Below are positions 1 through 11,232 of a DNA stretch of 64,000 nt, piece after piece. The notes under the pieces were generated by a model, which was not told where the DNA came from, did no database searches, and worked only from the letters and a program-made list of their open reading frames with translations. Every line of letters starts with the position of its first letter. The stretch's first letter is position 1. Source of the stretch: Elephas maximus indicus (taxonomy: Eukaryota > Chordata > Mammalia > Proboscidea > Elephantidae); assembly GCF_024166365.1 (NCBI RefSeq), contig NC_064821.1, positions 51,549,093-51,613,092 on the forward strand. Reading direction: 5' to 3'. The position numbers and the translations under genes are program-made.

Positions 1-205
1 CCTATGGAGAGGGCTTGGTCAGTTTGTGCCCGCCCCCCTTCACTGGGAGGGACCATACTTTGAAATTGACAATTAATTGTGTATATAAGCAATCCACCCC
101 ACAGAGGTTTTTCAGACAGAAAGCAAGAAGACAAAGAGCAAGAAAAAGAAGAAAGAGAAAGAAGGCAAGGAATCTCCTAAAAATGCTGTAACACAGCTCA
201 AGCAC
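1..205 (+). repeat. Possible LTR fragment of an unidentified ERV, left part
   Basis: No gene is visible. A TATA-like stretch (GTATATAAGC) lies near position 81, followed by a purine-rich segment. The sequence at 729-1080, beyond the inserted MaLR LTR, looks like LTR R/U5 sequence, so both pieces may belong to one older LTR that was split. The 9-mer CTGTAACAC occurs on both sides of the insert (186-194 and 731-739). The family is not recognised and this is a weak inference. Confidence 0.25.
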
Positions 206-728
206 TGTATTATAGGTTGAATTGAGTCCCCCCAAAATGCATGTCAACTTGGCTAGGCCGTGATTCTCAGTATTGTGTGGTTGTCCTCCATTTTGTGGTC
301 TGATGTAATTGTCTTATGTGTTGTATATCCTAACCTGTATGATGTTAATAAGGCAGGATTAGAGGCAATCATGTTAAGGAGGCAGGACACAATCTACAGG
401 ATTAGGTTGTATCTTGAGTCAATCTTTTTTGAGATATAAAAGATGCAAACAGAGAGAAAAGGAGACCTCTTACCACCAAGAAAGAAGAGCGAGAAACTGA
501 GTGTATCCTTTGGACCTGGGGTCCCTGTGCTGAGAAACTCCTAGACCCAGAGGAATATTGATGACAAGGAACTTCCCCCAGAGCCGACAAAAAGAGAAAG
601 CCTTCCCTTAGAGCCGGTGCCTTGAATTCGGACTTCTAGCCTCCTCGACTGTGACAGAATAAATTTCTGTTTGTTAAAGCCATCCACTTGTGGTATTTTT
701 GTTAAAGCAGCACTCGATAACTAAGACA
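206..728 (+). mobile_element. Solo LTR of ERVL-MaLR type (MLT1/MST-like)
   Basis: The sequence starts TGTATTATAGGTTGAATTG and ends with a CTAAGACA-type terminus. In order it has the MaLR hallmarks: a CCCCCCAAAAT stretch near the 5' end, a GAGATATAAAAG TATA region near 432, and a GAATAAATTTCTGTTTGTTAAAGC poly(A)-signal region near 658. Similar copies lie at 12377, 28741, 40500 and 47243. No clean 5-bp target duplication was found for this copy. Confidence 0.8.
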
Positions 729-1080
729 GACTGTAACACTGATGATGGGGACAGGTCCAGAAGGGGCCCAGTGGCAAGCTGGCAGTGAAAGTTGGCAGGG
801 CCAAGTAGCCTGTCCTCAGGGGGCCAAGAGGAGTCTGTCCTCAAGGAGCCAGGAGGTGGCCTGCACAACTGAGAGGAGCCGAGAGAGCTGTCCTACACTG
901 AAGAAGGCAGACTTTGCCTACATGCTTCCTGATCCTGACCCTGATCCTGAATTGTAGTCTCTTCCTTAATACACCATTTAACAGTAAGTACGGTCTGTGA
1001 GTTCTGTGTGGTCATTACAATGGATTATCGAACCCAGAAGAGAAGTAGAGAGTGACATGGGAGGAATGGCTGGTGTCAGA
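729..1080 (+). repeat. LTR-like segment, family unrecognised
   Basis: It contains a short (CCTGAT)n-like stretch near 930-952, then TTAATACACC and a GT-rich R/U5-like part ending near ATTATCGAACCC. This resembles the 3' part of a retroviral LTR interrupted by the MaLR LTR to its left. An open frame of 71 codons here has no recognisable protein similarity and is treated as non-coding. Confidence 0.3.
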
Positions 1081-1894
1081 GAGTGGAGGTATGTCTGACC
1101 TCCACCTCATAGCGATCAGCCTCGGACCGATCTTGATTTGCGTTATCCCCTTGAAGTTAGAAAAGTTCAGGCAAAACCGCCAGTACTCCTACCAATTCAC
1201 AGCAACTAATAACAACAATTAAGATCTATATGCACTTAGAAAAGGAGGGTGAGGATGGTTGCACAACGCAAAGAATGTAACCGGTGTCACTGAATTGCAC
1301 ATGTAGAAACTGCAGAATTGGTGTGTGTTTGCTGTGTGTATTCTCAACAACAAAATAAATTATAAAAAAAAATTTTAAAAACTACACGCACTATCTAAGC
1401 CCATAGAACAAACGTTCTGGACTGGCCACCATGCTTCCAACACTTCCTCAAAACCCTTTCTTAACTGTGCTCCCACCATTCCCATTTCTCAAGGTAGCAG
1501 GCAACCCTCAAGGTGCCCTAAGATTGGACATGCATCCTCAAAGAGCAAGATGCCTAAAGTCAAAGGGTTGTGGCCCCCTGACAGCTCCTCCCTTGCCCGG
1601 CCTTCTGGTGAGGCCTGATCTACCCAGCTGCCTCAGAGCCCAAGGTCCACTACTGACCTCAGACCCAGGCCAGAGCCCTGACCTTAGGCTACTATCCCAG
1701 GCTGCTTCCAGTCATTCAGTCACTGATCCCTCATTGGTCAGGGGCAACTTACAGATCATCTCTTCAACTTTGAACCTTTCCCCAGAGAAATACACAGAGA
1801 CACTAAATGTCTTACACAATTTCAGGAACTCCCAGCCCCTCCAAAGCCACCCTGGACCACTGGGTAAAAAGCCTTGATCCAGCTTAATTTCTAC
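1081..1894. other. Non-genic stretch with an L1 3' end at about 1235-1385
   Basis: Positions 1250-1385 match the L1 3' end pattern (GGTTGCACAAC, then a CACTGAATTGCAC box, then an A-rich tail), plus orientation. The same block recurs at 44955-45080. The rest (1386-1894) is not recognised. It holds a 148-codon open frame (1431-1877) that lacks any familiar domain and has low-complexity proline/leucine composition, so it is not called. Confidence 0.5.
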
Positions 1895-2325
1895 CTTTTT
1901 TTTTTTTGTTAATAACAGCTGTATCCACAAACCATAAAGTTCACCCTTTTAAAGTGGGCAATTTAGTGGTTTTTAGTATATTCACAAAGTTGTGCATCAA
2001 TCATCACCATCTAATTCCAGAACATTTTCATCACCCCAAAAAGAAACCCCATACCCATTAGCAGTCACTCCCCAACCCCCGCCATCCCCCAACCCCTGGC
2101 AACTACTAATCTACTTTATATCTCTACGGGTTTGCCTATTCTAGACATGTCATGTAAATGGAATCTTCTGTGTCTGCCTTCTTCCACTTAGCATAATGTC
2201 TTCAAGATCCATCCAGGTTGTAGCATGGATCAGTACTTCATTTCCTTGTGGATATATACCACATTTTGCTTATCCATTCATCAGTTGATAGACATTTGGG
2301 TTGTTTCCACTTTTTAGCTATTCAA
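1895..2325 (-). mobile_element. L1 fragment (3' UTR and end of ORF2)
   Basis: A T-run near 1897-1907 is followed by the antisense L1 block with AAAGTGGGCAATTTAGTGG, the CCCCTGGCAACTACTAATCT box and, towards 2300, the antisense TTGGGTTGTTTCCAC motif. Comparable blocks lie at 32038, 40041 and 43685. Confidence 0.75.
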
Positions 2326-2549
2326 CTGTCACATTTTACAGATGGGGAAACTGAGGCCCAATGTCACCATGATCCAGATGGAATAGGAATCCAGAACTCT
2401 CCTAACAGCTACTTTTTTCTACTGTATCACTCTGGGAGAACCTGGAGAACAGAGAGTGCAAGCATTTTCACAAGATCACCCACCTGGGGAACAGCCACTG
2501 CTGCAGGGACTTAGTAAAGGTAACGAGCGCCCAGAGGCAACCTCTAAAT

Positions 2550-3215
2550 TGTTAGGTGCTGTCGAGTCGGTTCCGACTCATAGTGACCCTAGGTACGACA
2601 GAACGAAATATTGTTCAGTCCTGCACCATCCTTACAATCATCCTTATGCTTGAGCCCATTGTTGTCAGTCCATCTTGTTCAGGGTCTTCCTCTTTTTCAC
2701 TGGCCTTCCACTTTACCAAGCATGATGTCTCCAGGGACCGATTCCTCCTGATAATATGTCCTAAGTTGTGAGACGTAGTCTCGCCTTCCTTGCTTCTAAG
2801 GAGCATCTGTTTGTACTTCTTCCAAGACAGATCTGTTCGTTCTTTGGCAGTCCATGGTATATTCAATATTCTTCACCAGCACCACAATTCAAAGACATCA
2901 GTTCTTCTTCAGTCTTCCTTATTCATTGTCCAGCTTCTGCGTGCATATGAGGCGACTGACAACACCACGGCTTGGGCCAGGCGCACCTTAGTCTTCAAGG
3001 TGACATATTTGCTTTTCAACACTTTAAAGAGGTCTTTTGTAGCAGATTTGTCCAACGCAAAGCGTCTTTTGATTTCTCGACTGTGCTTCCATGGATGTTG
3101 ATTGTGGATCCAAGAAAAACGAAATCCTTGACAACTGCAATCTTTTCTCCGTTTATCATGATGTTGCAACATCTGTAAATTTTGCCCCCTCAATTCGAGC
3201 GCCCAGGGCAATCTC
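2550..3215 (-). mobile_element. RTE-type LINE fragment (ORF2 C-terminal region)
   Basis: Minus-strand translation of about 2909-3211 contains KVLKSKYVTLKTKVRLAQAV followed by a SWTMNKED block, a pattern characteristic of the RTE/BovB reverse-transcriptase C-terminal region. The element continues to about 2550 with the sense-strand GTGCTGTCGAGTCGGTTCCG tail, which is the 3' end shared with Afrotherian SINEs. It is 5' truncated and broken by stops. It is the autonomous partner expected for the many SINEs in this window. Confidence 0.8.
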
Positions 3216-3689
3216 TAAATTGTGTCTTCCCCCAATCTCAAGACGAATAAACGTTGATAGCAGCACACCTCAGCAAAAATGCCTTCCCCCTCTCGTCTGG
3301 CTGCCTCAGGCAGGTGCCTGTCATTTTATGGTGTCTCAGAATCGTTCCACGCCCTGTCTAGTGCCCCCTGGACTTGTGCCTGGGGGCAAGTCCCCCCTCC
3401 ATCCTCCCGTTCACTATGCCTCTGTACCGTGGTGCCATTTGAACCCTCGTCTCCAGTGTTTGGGTTCTGGTTCAGCAAATGCAGGGCCACAGCTTCACTC
3501 TGGAAGAGAATCATCCTCACGGCCTCCTACCCAGGCGCAAGCCCCCATCCCCTCTTCCCTGCCACTGACTCTGCTCTTAGCTGGTATCCCTGCTTTTGTT
3601 CCTGCTTCACTGCAGTCTATTTTCTACCTTAAAAATCAGAGTGAACCTGTCTGCTGTGTTCGAACCCCCCCCCCCCACCGATGTCTTCC

Positions 3690-4195
3690 ATTTCACTGAG
3701 ACTAAAACCCGAGTCCTTACTGTGGCCTTCTCGGGCTCACGTGATCCTATCCGGTCTTCCTCCCTCATCTCCAATACTCCCCCTCACTCACTTGGCCCCA
3801 GCCTCACTCAAACACACCAAGCACGCTCCTGCCCCAGGGCCTTTGCACTGGTCTTCCCTCTGCCTGCATCGCTCTTCTCCCACAGCCACATGGCTCATTC
3901 CCTCATTTTCTTTGGGGGGAAATAAATCACCTCACCAAAGAGACTTTCTGACAAACTTATGGAAAATAATGCCCCTGCCCCTTCACAAGTGCTTTATTTT
4001 TCTTCATAGCTTTTATCACCACCTGACACAGTATATATTTATTTATACAGTGTTTTTCTTCTGTCTCCCTCAGTAGAATGCACCTCTGTGAGAGCATTTT
4101 TGTCCAGGTTATTCACTACTGTAACCCCAGTGCCCAGAACAGTGCTGGCACGTAGTAGGTGCTCAGTAGGTGTTTATGGGATGGATCACTGAAAC
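3690..4195 (+). mobile_element. L2 LINE 3' region
   Basis: This is an ancient, diverged fragment with the L2 3' signature CCCAGTGCCCAGAACAGTGC followed by GGCACGTAGTAGGTGCTCAG. A C-homopolymer of about 13 bases lies at 3666-3678 just before it. No gene is present in 3216-4500. Confidence 0.6.
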
Positions 4196-4509
4196 CTTCC
4201 AGTAAGTAAGCAGTCCTGCCTTCTCACCACTTCGGCTAAGAATGCTACAGTAACAATGGCGGGTAATTTTCCTGGAGCATTTCCTATGGGCCAGGCCCTT
4301 GGGAACGTTATCTCCTTACACACGCATCCCTGAGCCCTGCAAGTTACGGATAAGAATGCGCTTACAGGGGTTAGGCGACTTGGTCAAGGTCACGAGGAGA
4401 TGGCACCACAAGAAGATGCAGTCATCTAGCCTGACTCCAGAGAGTTGCTCTTAAACCTCTGAGCCATAAATTGCCACATTTCAGAGAAAGAAGAAAACGG
4501 TCGAAATGG

Positions 4510-6110
4510 AAGTTAGCCGGCGAGCTTTGGGCGCCCGGCGAGATCCCTCTGTTTCCCGCGCGCCCGGTCCCGCCCCGCTGCTCTTTGATCTTTGCAGCGC
4601 TTGCGGCCCCACTGACCCCGCCATGAGTTATGGGGGCCGCGGGACCCATAACCCAGCATTCCGGGACTCCCAGCGTCGGCAGGACACCGCGCCCCGCGCG
4701 GTGATGGATGAGCCTGCCCCGGGGGCAGGTTTCGCCCCAGCTGGGCGGGGCTGGGGAGGGCAGCAGGCTGCTTTGGATGGGGCGTGGCGCGAGGCGGACC
4801 GAGTGTGTGTGAGTGTGTGTGTGCTGGGTGGGGGACTTGTCTTTCTCCCTTCCCTCCCAGGGTTTGTAGTGGGGGAACACAGGTGCAGCCATCGGTGCCC
4901 CAGGTGAGACGGTAGCGCTCTGAAGACCCTTCTCCCCCCGACAGCGAAAAGCGACCTCTCAGAGACCCCCGCCCCCCACTCGGCGCACTTTCAGAGGCCC
5001 CGACGGGCCCCATCCCGCCTCCCCCGCCCGAGGCATTTCTTCCGTCCCATTTGACAGCCAAGGCGGAATAATCCTTTTGGGGACAGACCAGCCCCTGCCC
5101 GCCAAGACGCGGCTGCAGCTGAGCGCGCAGCCTTGATCCATTGTTGGGGTTCACCAGGAACCCCCTCCAACCCGCCTCGGTCCTTTGTCGCCCGCTCCCC
5201 GCCGGGCGGCTCCAGATGCGCCACCGCTGCCCAAGCCCCGCCCGTCCCGCGCGTCCCGGGCCGCGTGGTGGCTGCTCTTACGCACCGAAAGGAGTGGGAC
5301 GGCCTCGCCCGGTGCCCACAAGGCCGCCCGACTGCGCCCGCCTTTGTCTGCCTCCTTTGTCTGCCCCGCGCCCTCGCGGCGGCGGTGGCTAGGCCTCTGG
5401 GGAGCGGGCCGGGAACGCCGAGCGCAGCTGGTGAGGGCGCGCGGGTCGGGAGCGCGCCGGGTCCGGCCCGGCCCAGGGCTGCCCCTCGACTGGGGGCAGC
5501 AGCGCCGGCTCCCTGCTGCTCCTCCCCCGCCCCCTCCCCGAGCTCCCGCCCCCTCCCTTTTCTCCCTCTCCGCCCCCTTCCCTGCCGCCCCTCTCAGCCT
5601 GGGCACATCCTCCAGCCGCCCGCGCACCTCTCCCTGGCGTCTCTACTCTGCCGCTTGGCCCTCGGCTGCGCTCGGCTCCTGCGGGCGCACGGCCCCACAC
5701 CTCTTGGCCCCCGCCCCGCCGGCCGGACAGGTAAGGCACAGCCTCTGTCCGCCCCTGGCTCCGCCCTTCCGCCTCACCTGGCAGCGCGCCCAGACAAAGG
5801 TGGGCTACCTGGCGCGCTCAGGGGCGAGTGCGCGGGGGACGGAGGCTGGAGGTTAGGATGATGCTTTCTTCCCTGCCCTCGAACCCGTCCGTCGGTGTGC
5901 TGTCTCCGCTCCTCACCGCGTCCTACCTTGGCTCCTGGCTCCGCTCCTGGCCTCCCAGTTCGCCCACCTTCCGCCGGACGCTCACTTTTCCTCGCTCTGA
6001 CACTCTGCCTCGCGCGCGCCCCCGCCGCCCTCTCCGGGTTCCGGCTTTCGCCCACTCTCCTCTTTGGCCCCAGCGGTCACCACCCCCGGAACGGCTTCTC
6101 TCTTTGTGTG
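4510..6110. promoter_or_regulatory. CpG island, shared promoter region of DRAXIN and probably MAD2L2
   Basis: CpG dinucleotides and GC-box-like stretches (GGGCGGGG, CCCGCCCC) are dense throughout, unlike the flanks. The + strand exit is DRAXIN exon 1, which ends at 5730. In known mammalian genomes MAD2L2 starts head-to-head with DRAXIN within roughly a hundred bases, so this island probably also drives MAD2L2 leftwards. A possible minus-strand splice donor (GGTGC then GTAAGAGC read on the minus strand) lies with its GT at plus positions 5280-5281. A second one, CCAG then GTGAGG, lies at about 5774-5780. Long open frames here, up to 242 codons, come from CG-rich composition and carry no domain. 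Confidence 0.7.
5520..5730 (+). other. DRAXIN: DRAXIN exon 1 (non-coding), start approximate
   Basis: The first exon ends at a near-perfect donor, GGCCGGACAG then GTAAGG, with the GT at 5731-5732 inside the CpG island. It joins the non-coding leader to exon 2 at 19607, giving an intron 1 of about 13.9 kb. DRAXIN is known to have a non-coding first exon in a CpG island. The transcription start cannot be read from sequence; 5520 is a guess based on the pyrimidine-rich, GC-box region just upstream. Confidence 0.5.
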
Positions 6111-8949
6111 TCTCTGAGTCTCTGGATGATCTCTGGGAACAGGGACCCCAGTGCGCCACCGTTGGAAGGAGCTTCGAGGACACTCTGAGCCCTGGGCAGA
6201 GATGAGCAGAGCCCACTTGCTCCTTTCCAGACCACCCAGTGGGCTGGAGTTTGTGGGTGGGTGGATGGGATTTGGGTGAGCCCCGGACCGGTACCACGCC
6301 CTAGCATCCCCGACGGCACTGGGCTCCCTCCTCTGGGCTCCGAGCCCCTCGCCCTCCCTGCCGCCCACTTTTCTCCATCCCCACGCCGGGGTCTCGGCAG
6401 CCGGCGGGGAGCCGAGGCTTGAGACGCAAGAGCACTTGGGCTTCGCGCCAAGTCTTCCTTGCCCTCCTGCGCTGCGTGCACCCTCGCCTTTGCCTACGTG
6501 CGGCAGTCTTTGCTGCCCACGGGAGGACAGTACTTGACCACACAAAAAGTGCCCCAGCACTGGTTCAGCACCATCGCTCTGGGATCAGGCAAACAGGCGT
6601 TAAAACCCTGGCTCTGGGAGTCACTTTGGACAAAAGAATGCACCTCTCTGAGCCTCAGTGTCCCCCCTTTAAAACAGGAACAATAATAGGACCTACTGAA
6701 TAGGGGTGTCTTTGGAATGTGTGTGCCAGCAGGATACTGACCCACAGTGATGGCTCATATAGTGCGGGTGGGGTGGGAGGCGGTCAGCAGTCCCTGGGTG
6801 GGGTGGGGATAAGTGTGCAACAGAAGAGGGTAAAAACTCAAGAATTAGAGACACTGGAGAGAAACCCAATGACAGACCTTTCCCCCATCACAGACCTGTC
6901 ACCGTCACCTCCCTTTTCCAGCAGGCACCCACCCTCTTATGGTCACTCTTTCTTTCTCCCTCTTCCTGTTTGCTTCTGAAAATCAGAGTCAAAAAATCAG
7001 GGTGAAAATGGTTTCTGCTCTCTAAATGAGATCAGGTTGACTATGTCGATGTTGCCAATAGCTGGCCATCCGTCATGAAGTGTCCATGTGACTCAGCCCC
7101 AGTTCTGAACCTGTCTTGCACCAATTTCTTTTTGAATGGTGCTAGCTCACAAGCCCTTTCCTGTCCTCTGAGGAGGATTATCTTGCTGGATCCAGGACCT
7201 GCTGTGTAATCGCCCCAAGCTCCCTGACCGTCATCTGTGTCATCATAACAGGTGACACACCATCGCTCTGGGAATCTGGCAGTGATGTGGGCTAAGTGGC
7301 TTAATGAGACAACTGTCGAAGAGGAGGGATCTTGTCACAGCCTGGAAGGTTCCAGGCTCCCCTGGCTGAGTTTTTGTTTCAGCCACAGCCAGGGCTGGCA
7401 AGAGGAGCCTTTCTCTTTAGGGAGGCAAGAACAGGGCTGGGGGCACACATGCACACACACACACACAGACATGCACACACACGCCATGCCACCCAGCCTC
7501 CTGCTCAGGATCCTGCCTGGCAGACAGGCCTGGCTTTGATGGCCCAGGCAGTCCCGCCATCTCTGACCCCCTGCCTTATCAGCCCACAGCCAGCTTTGCA
7601 GCTCCTGCAACCCTTCTCTAGGAATCTTGCTCCGCCCCTCCTTGCCTCTGGTCCACACAAAAATGGTGGCACCATCTCTGCCTTCAATCCCTCCCTTCTC
7701 CCCAGCCCCAAACCCCTCAATGGCTCCCTGCTGCCCCTAAATTAACTGCAGAGACCTCCACAAGGCTCAGCCATACCCCGTCTGCCTCTCACCACGCTCC
7801 CATCAGCATCTTGCATTTTAGCCACGCTGAAGGGCTGGTCACCTCGCCAAACACCTCCATGCCCTGCCTTCCTCTGAACCTTTGCTAGGACTCTTCCCTC
7901 TGTCTGAAATGTCTTCCCTGCCCTGGGGTGGAGTCACAGCCTGCACATCCTTGCAGGCCAAGGGCAGATGTGTGCTCCATGGGAAATCCTCCTGTTCTCC
8001 TTGCCTGTGTCTCATGGTCTGTACAGCATGATCTCCTTCTCCCTGGGCTGGGGCTAGGTCTTATTCCACTCATGGTTCCAGTGCCTCGAACACACACTAG
8101 GTGCTCTGTGCTCATTTTGTATTGAATGGAATCCTCGGTTGGCCGAGGGGACAGGAATGAATGAAAAGCTGCAAGGCCTGGTTATCACCGGGTTCCCCAG
8201 GCAGGTGGGGCCAGAGTTGCCCTGGAGCAAAGGACGATTGGCTGGGGAGGGAGGAGGGGAGAGGGGAGGGGAGAGGAGGAGGATGGAGCTGCCTGGAAAA
8301 ATGCTTGTGGTGCTGGGGGCTCTTCATTGCCTTGGATATGAGGAGGATTCATGTGCTTGCTTTATACAGGAGAAAACACACCAAGAGGGAAGTGACTTGC
8401 AAAGGCCGAAGTATTCATTTCCATCGCCAGGGCTGGAGTAGGGCAAACTGAGTTCGAATCCCGGCTTGACCACTCAGCAGGTGTGTGACCTGGAGGGAGC
8501 CGAGCCCAGAATGTGAGGAGCAGGGATCTGCACCCTGTCTTCCCTGACTCCACACCTGGGACGAGTAGGCACTCCCTCCAGAGGGGGGTCACACTGGAGC
8601 ATCCCTGTCAGCCCATTGAAGTGGGATCTGCCTCTCTTGCTGCCTCGAGGCCCTGGCATGGGGAAGCTTGACCCCCCTACACCAGCTCTTCCTCTTGGTG
8701 GACCTCTGTGGAGGCCACGATCTGTGGCCCATGGGGCAGCAGACTCTCCCCAAGAAGGACGTGGAAGGTGGCTGAATCTTAGCCACGGGAGGCCCTGCCC
8801 ACCCTGAAGAGGTCCCAGCCTCGGCAGTCCCCCTTGCACCCCAACACCATGGCCTGGCATTGACCACCTGGTTACACATCCCCAGATTGGTGGGGGTTGC
8901 AAGGGAGAGGGCTCTCCTGGAATAAGACTCCCCCAGGGCAGCTGCTGTT
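6111..8949. other. DRAXIN intron 1, proximal part: MIR, L2 and CA repeat
   Basis: GC-rich sequence continues to about 6500. A MIR-like element lies at about 6555-6720 (a TCTGAGCCTCAGTGT box). A (CA)n microsatellite lies at 7442-7482. An L2-like ancient LINE 3' region lies at about 7720-8135, ending GTGCTCTGTGCTCATTTTG. A GGGAGG purine-rich tract lies at 8238-8285. Nothing coding was recognised. Confidence 0.5.
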
Positions 8950-9158
8950 AATGCTGTTGTGTGCCATCAAGTCAATTCTGACTCATAGCAATCCTATGTG
9001 ACAGAATTGAACTGCCCCATTGGGTTTTCTAAGCTGCAATCTTTATGGGGAGCAGATTGCCAGGTCTTTTCTCCCGCGGAGCAGCTGCTAGATTTGAACC
9101 GCTGACCTTTTTGGGTTAGCAGCTGAGTCCTTAACCACTGCACCACCAGGGCTCCTTC
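8950..9158 (-). mobile_element. Afrotherian tRNA-derived SINE, long variant
   Basis: In minus orientation the plus strand reads, from the tail, a diverged ATTCTGACTCATAGCAATCC, then the TTTCTCCCGCGGAGCAGC middle segment, and ends with the tRNA-like head CACTGCACCACCAGGGCTCC. The middle segment, absent from the short variant, marks this as the longer subfamily. Confidence 0.85.
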
Positions 9159-9414
9159 CCAAGGCAACCGGGATGAGCTAATTTCAGGACCTGCTGGTTT
9201 TTAGGTTTCCTCCCTGGCTCTGGGTTAGGCCCCCAGCACATGTCATCTTGAGATTCACAGCAGCTGCACTAGTATCAGTTACCCGGTGTAGTGTGAGGAG
9301 TGCTTTGAAGTCAGATGGCCATGAGTTCAAATCTCAGCTCTGCCACTTACGTCTGTGGATGGCTTAAGTCTTCAAGGCTCAGCTTTTCTCAGCCAGAGAG
9401 GGGTGGCAGAATGT

Positions 9415-9790
9415 CATGTAAGACCAGGGCGTCAGATTCAAATCCCGGCTCTACCACTTACTCTCCTGTGTGACCTTGGGCCCAAACCCAAAAACCAAAC
9501 CCACTGCTGTCGAGTCGATTCCAACTCATAGCGACCCTGTAGGACAGAGTAGAACTGCCCCATAGAGTTTCCAAGGAGCTCCTGGTGGATTTCAACTGCC
9601 AGCCTCTTGGTGAGCAGCCATAGCACTTAACCACTACGCCACCAGGGTTTCCTGACGTTGGGCAGATCCCTCAAATCTTTGTCTCCATGTCCCTATCTGT
9701 AAAATGAGAACAAATACAGCCATTACCTCATAAAGTTACTGGAGAATTAAATGAGGCTATAAATACTTAAACAGTCCCTGGATGGTACAA
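9415..9790 (+). repeat. MIR split by a SINE insertion
   Basis: A MIR core (AAATCCCGGCTCTACCACTT) stops at TGTGACCTTGGGC (9468-9480) and resumes after the SINE at TGACGTTGGGC (about 9652), continuing to CTGTAAAATGAGAAC. The near-identical TGACcTTGGGC/TGACgTTGGGC flanks are the SINE's target-site duplication. Another MIR copy lies at about 9290-9370. Confidence 0.7.
9481..9652 (-). mobile_element. Afrotherian SINE, short variant
   Basis: It starts AAAAACCAAACCCACTGCTG and ends CACTACGCCACCAGGGTTTC, the complement of the tRNA-like head. It is inserted in a MIR with an 11-bp target duplication (see the MIR entry). Confidence 0.9.
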
Positions 9791-9985
9791 ATGATTGATG
9801 CACTTAGCTGCTAACTGAAACGTTGGAGGTTCAGGTCCACCTAGAAGTGCCTCAGGAGAAAGGCCTAGCAAGCTACTTCTAAAAAATCAGTCACTGAAAA
9901 CCCTGTGGAGCATGGTTCTTCTTTGACACACGTGGGGTCACCATTAACAACCAACCCATCGGTCAGAGTGCATTCAGCAGCAACT
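9771..9985 (+). mobile_element. Afrotherian SINE, older subfamily
   Basis: The head GTCCCTGGATGGTACAAATG is followed by TAGCTGCTAACTGAAACGTT, AGAAAGGCCTAGCAAGC and the tail ACACGTGGGGTCACCATTAA. The AAAGGCCT block defines this subfamily, seen again at 15650, 20455, 25666, 26705, 58071 and 59123. Confidence 0.8.
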
Positions 9986-10929
9986 GGCTAATCCTTAAAT
10001 GAGGTAATAAACGGGAAACCTGTAGAACAGTGCCTGGCACAAGGTAAACACGAAGTAGGTGTGAGCTATTGTTGCTATCATTATTATCTGAAAAAAATGA
10101 TCTACTTCCATGGGCTAAAGTAGATAATGCATGTAAAGCTCTAGGGATAGAATTATAGCTGTCCAGTAAATGATACTCAGACAAACATACTCATTTTTCA
10201 GATGTGGGAACTGAAACCCAGAGAGGTTGATTGGCTTGCCCAAGGTCACACAGCTTTTAAGCACTGGAGCCAGGCTTCACACTCAGGCTTGTCTGAATCC
10301 CAGGTGTGTTTCCACTCTACACTGGGCCTCTGCCAGAGCCTAACAGCAGATATTTTGTCACTTGGTGTTTAAGAGGTGGTTTGGTGGTTCTGGCCAAACA
10401 GCAAATGATGTTAAACTGTCTGGACACCAACATAATGAAGTTTGGGTGGAGAGGGTGTTAGGGGTTGTCCCTCCCCTCCCCCAACAATGTTTGGGGGAGG
10501 AGGAAGAAAGGTGATGGTACTCATAATCTAGCAAGAGCTGAGACTCAGCCTCAGGAGGTGAGGTGAGGAATACCGTGTGAGGGAAGCCCAAAGCCAGGAG
10601 CCCCTGTAGGTGGGCTTTTTTGAGGTGTGAGGCCTTGGGGGATGGGAACTCCTGAAGCTGCTGTTGGTAACAATAAAAGCAGATGGAGCTGGCCCTGTGG
10701 GGAAGCCAAACCTCATTTGCTGAGACAATGGTCCTCTCCGCCTCCGGTGGCTGGCCTCAGCCTGTCATGCCCTGCCCACGGAAGCTATCCATCACCCCAT
10801 CCAAGGACACAACCACCTGCGCCTGTCCCCGGCACACACAGGCACGGATGCACGAATGCTTCCAGAAAACCTCTTCCCTGGCAGCCTTACTTCCTCTTTT
10901 CTGTTCTCATTAAAGCAACAGTTACTACT

Positions 10930-11232
10930 TATTGGGGGGCAGGGGTGGTTCAGTGGCAGAATTCTCACCTTCCATGCAAGAGACTCGGGTTCAATTCCCA
11001 GCCAGTATATCTCATATGCAGCCACCACCCATCTGTCTGTGGTGGCTTGCGTGTTGCTATGATGCTGAACAGGTTTCAGCAGAACTTCCAGACTAAGATG
11101 GACTAGGAAGAAAGGCCTGGTGACCTATTTCCAAAAATCATCCAGTGAAAACCCTATGGATCACAACAGTTTGGTCAGTTGTACATGGTGTTGCCATGAG
11201 TTGGGAGTCTACAGCTAACAACAACACTATTT
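10930..11232 (+). mobile_element. SINE with a tRNA-Gly-like head
   Basis: Positions 10945-10998 resemble a tRNA-Gly gene: GGTGGTTCAGTGGCAGAATT (A-box region) then GGGTTCAATTCCCAGCC (B box). The rest of the element (TTTCAGCAGAACTTCCAGAC, AAAGGCCTGGTGACC, TTGCCATGAGTTGGGAGTC) ends in the same kind of tail as the other Afrotherian SINEs. Further copies lie at 29629 (plus) and about 45523-45848 (minus). It is not a functional tRNA: the anticodon arm is degenerate and there is no acceptor pairing. Confidence 0.75.

Noticed and set aside
1-5100. MAD2L2 coding exons expected by synteny
   Set aside because: No MAD2L2-like peptide was seen on the minus strand. Its coding exons probably lie left of the window.
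5133-5861. A 242-codon open frame and several overlapping ones on both strands
   Set aside because: They follow from CpG-island composition (few stops), are Pro/Arg/Ala-rich with no domain, and overlap the promoter and DRAXIN exon 1.
10945-10998. Possible tRNA-Gly gene
   Set aside because: The A and B boxes are visible, but the element continues as a SINE, the anticodon arm does not pair cleanly and the same head occurs in other SINE copies.
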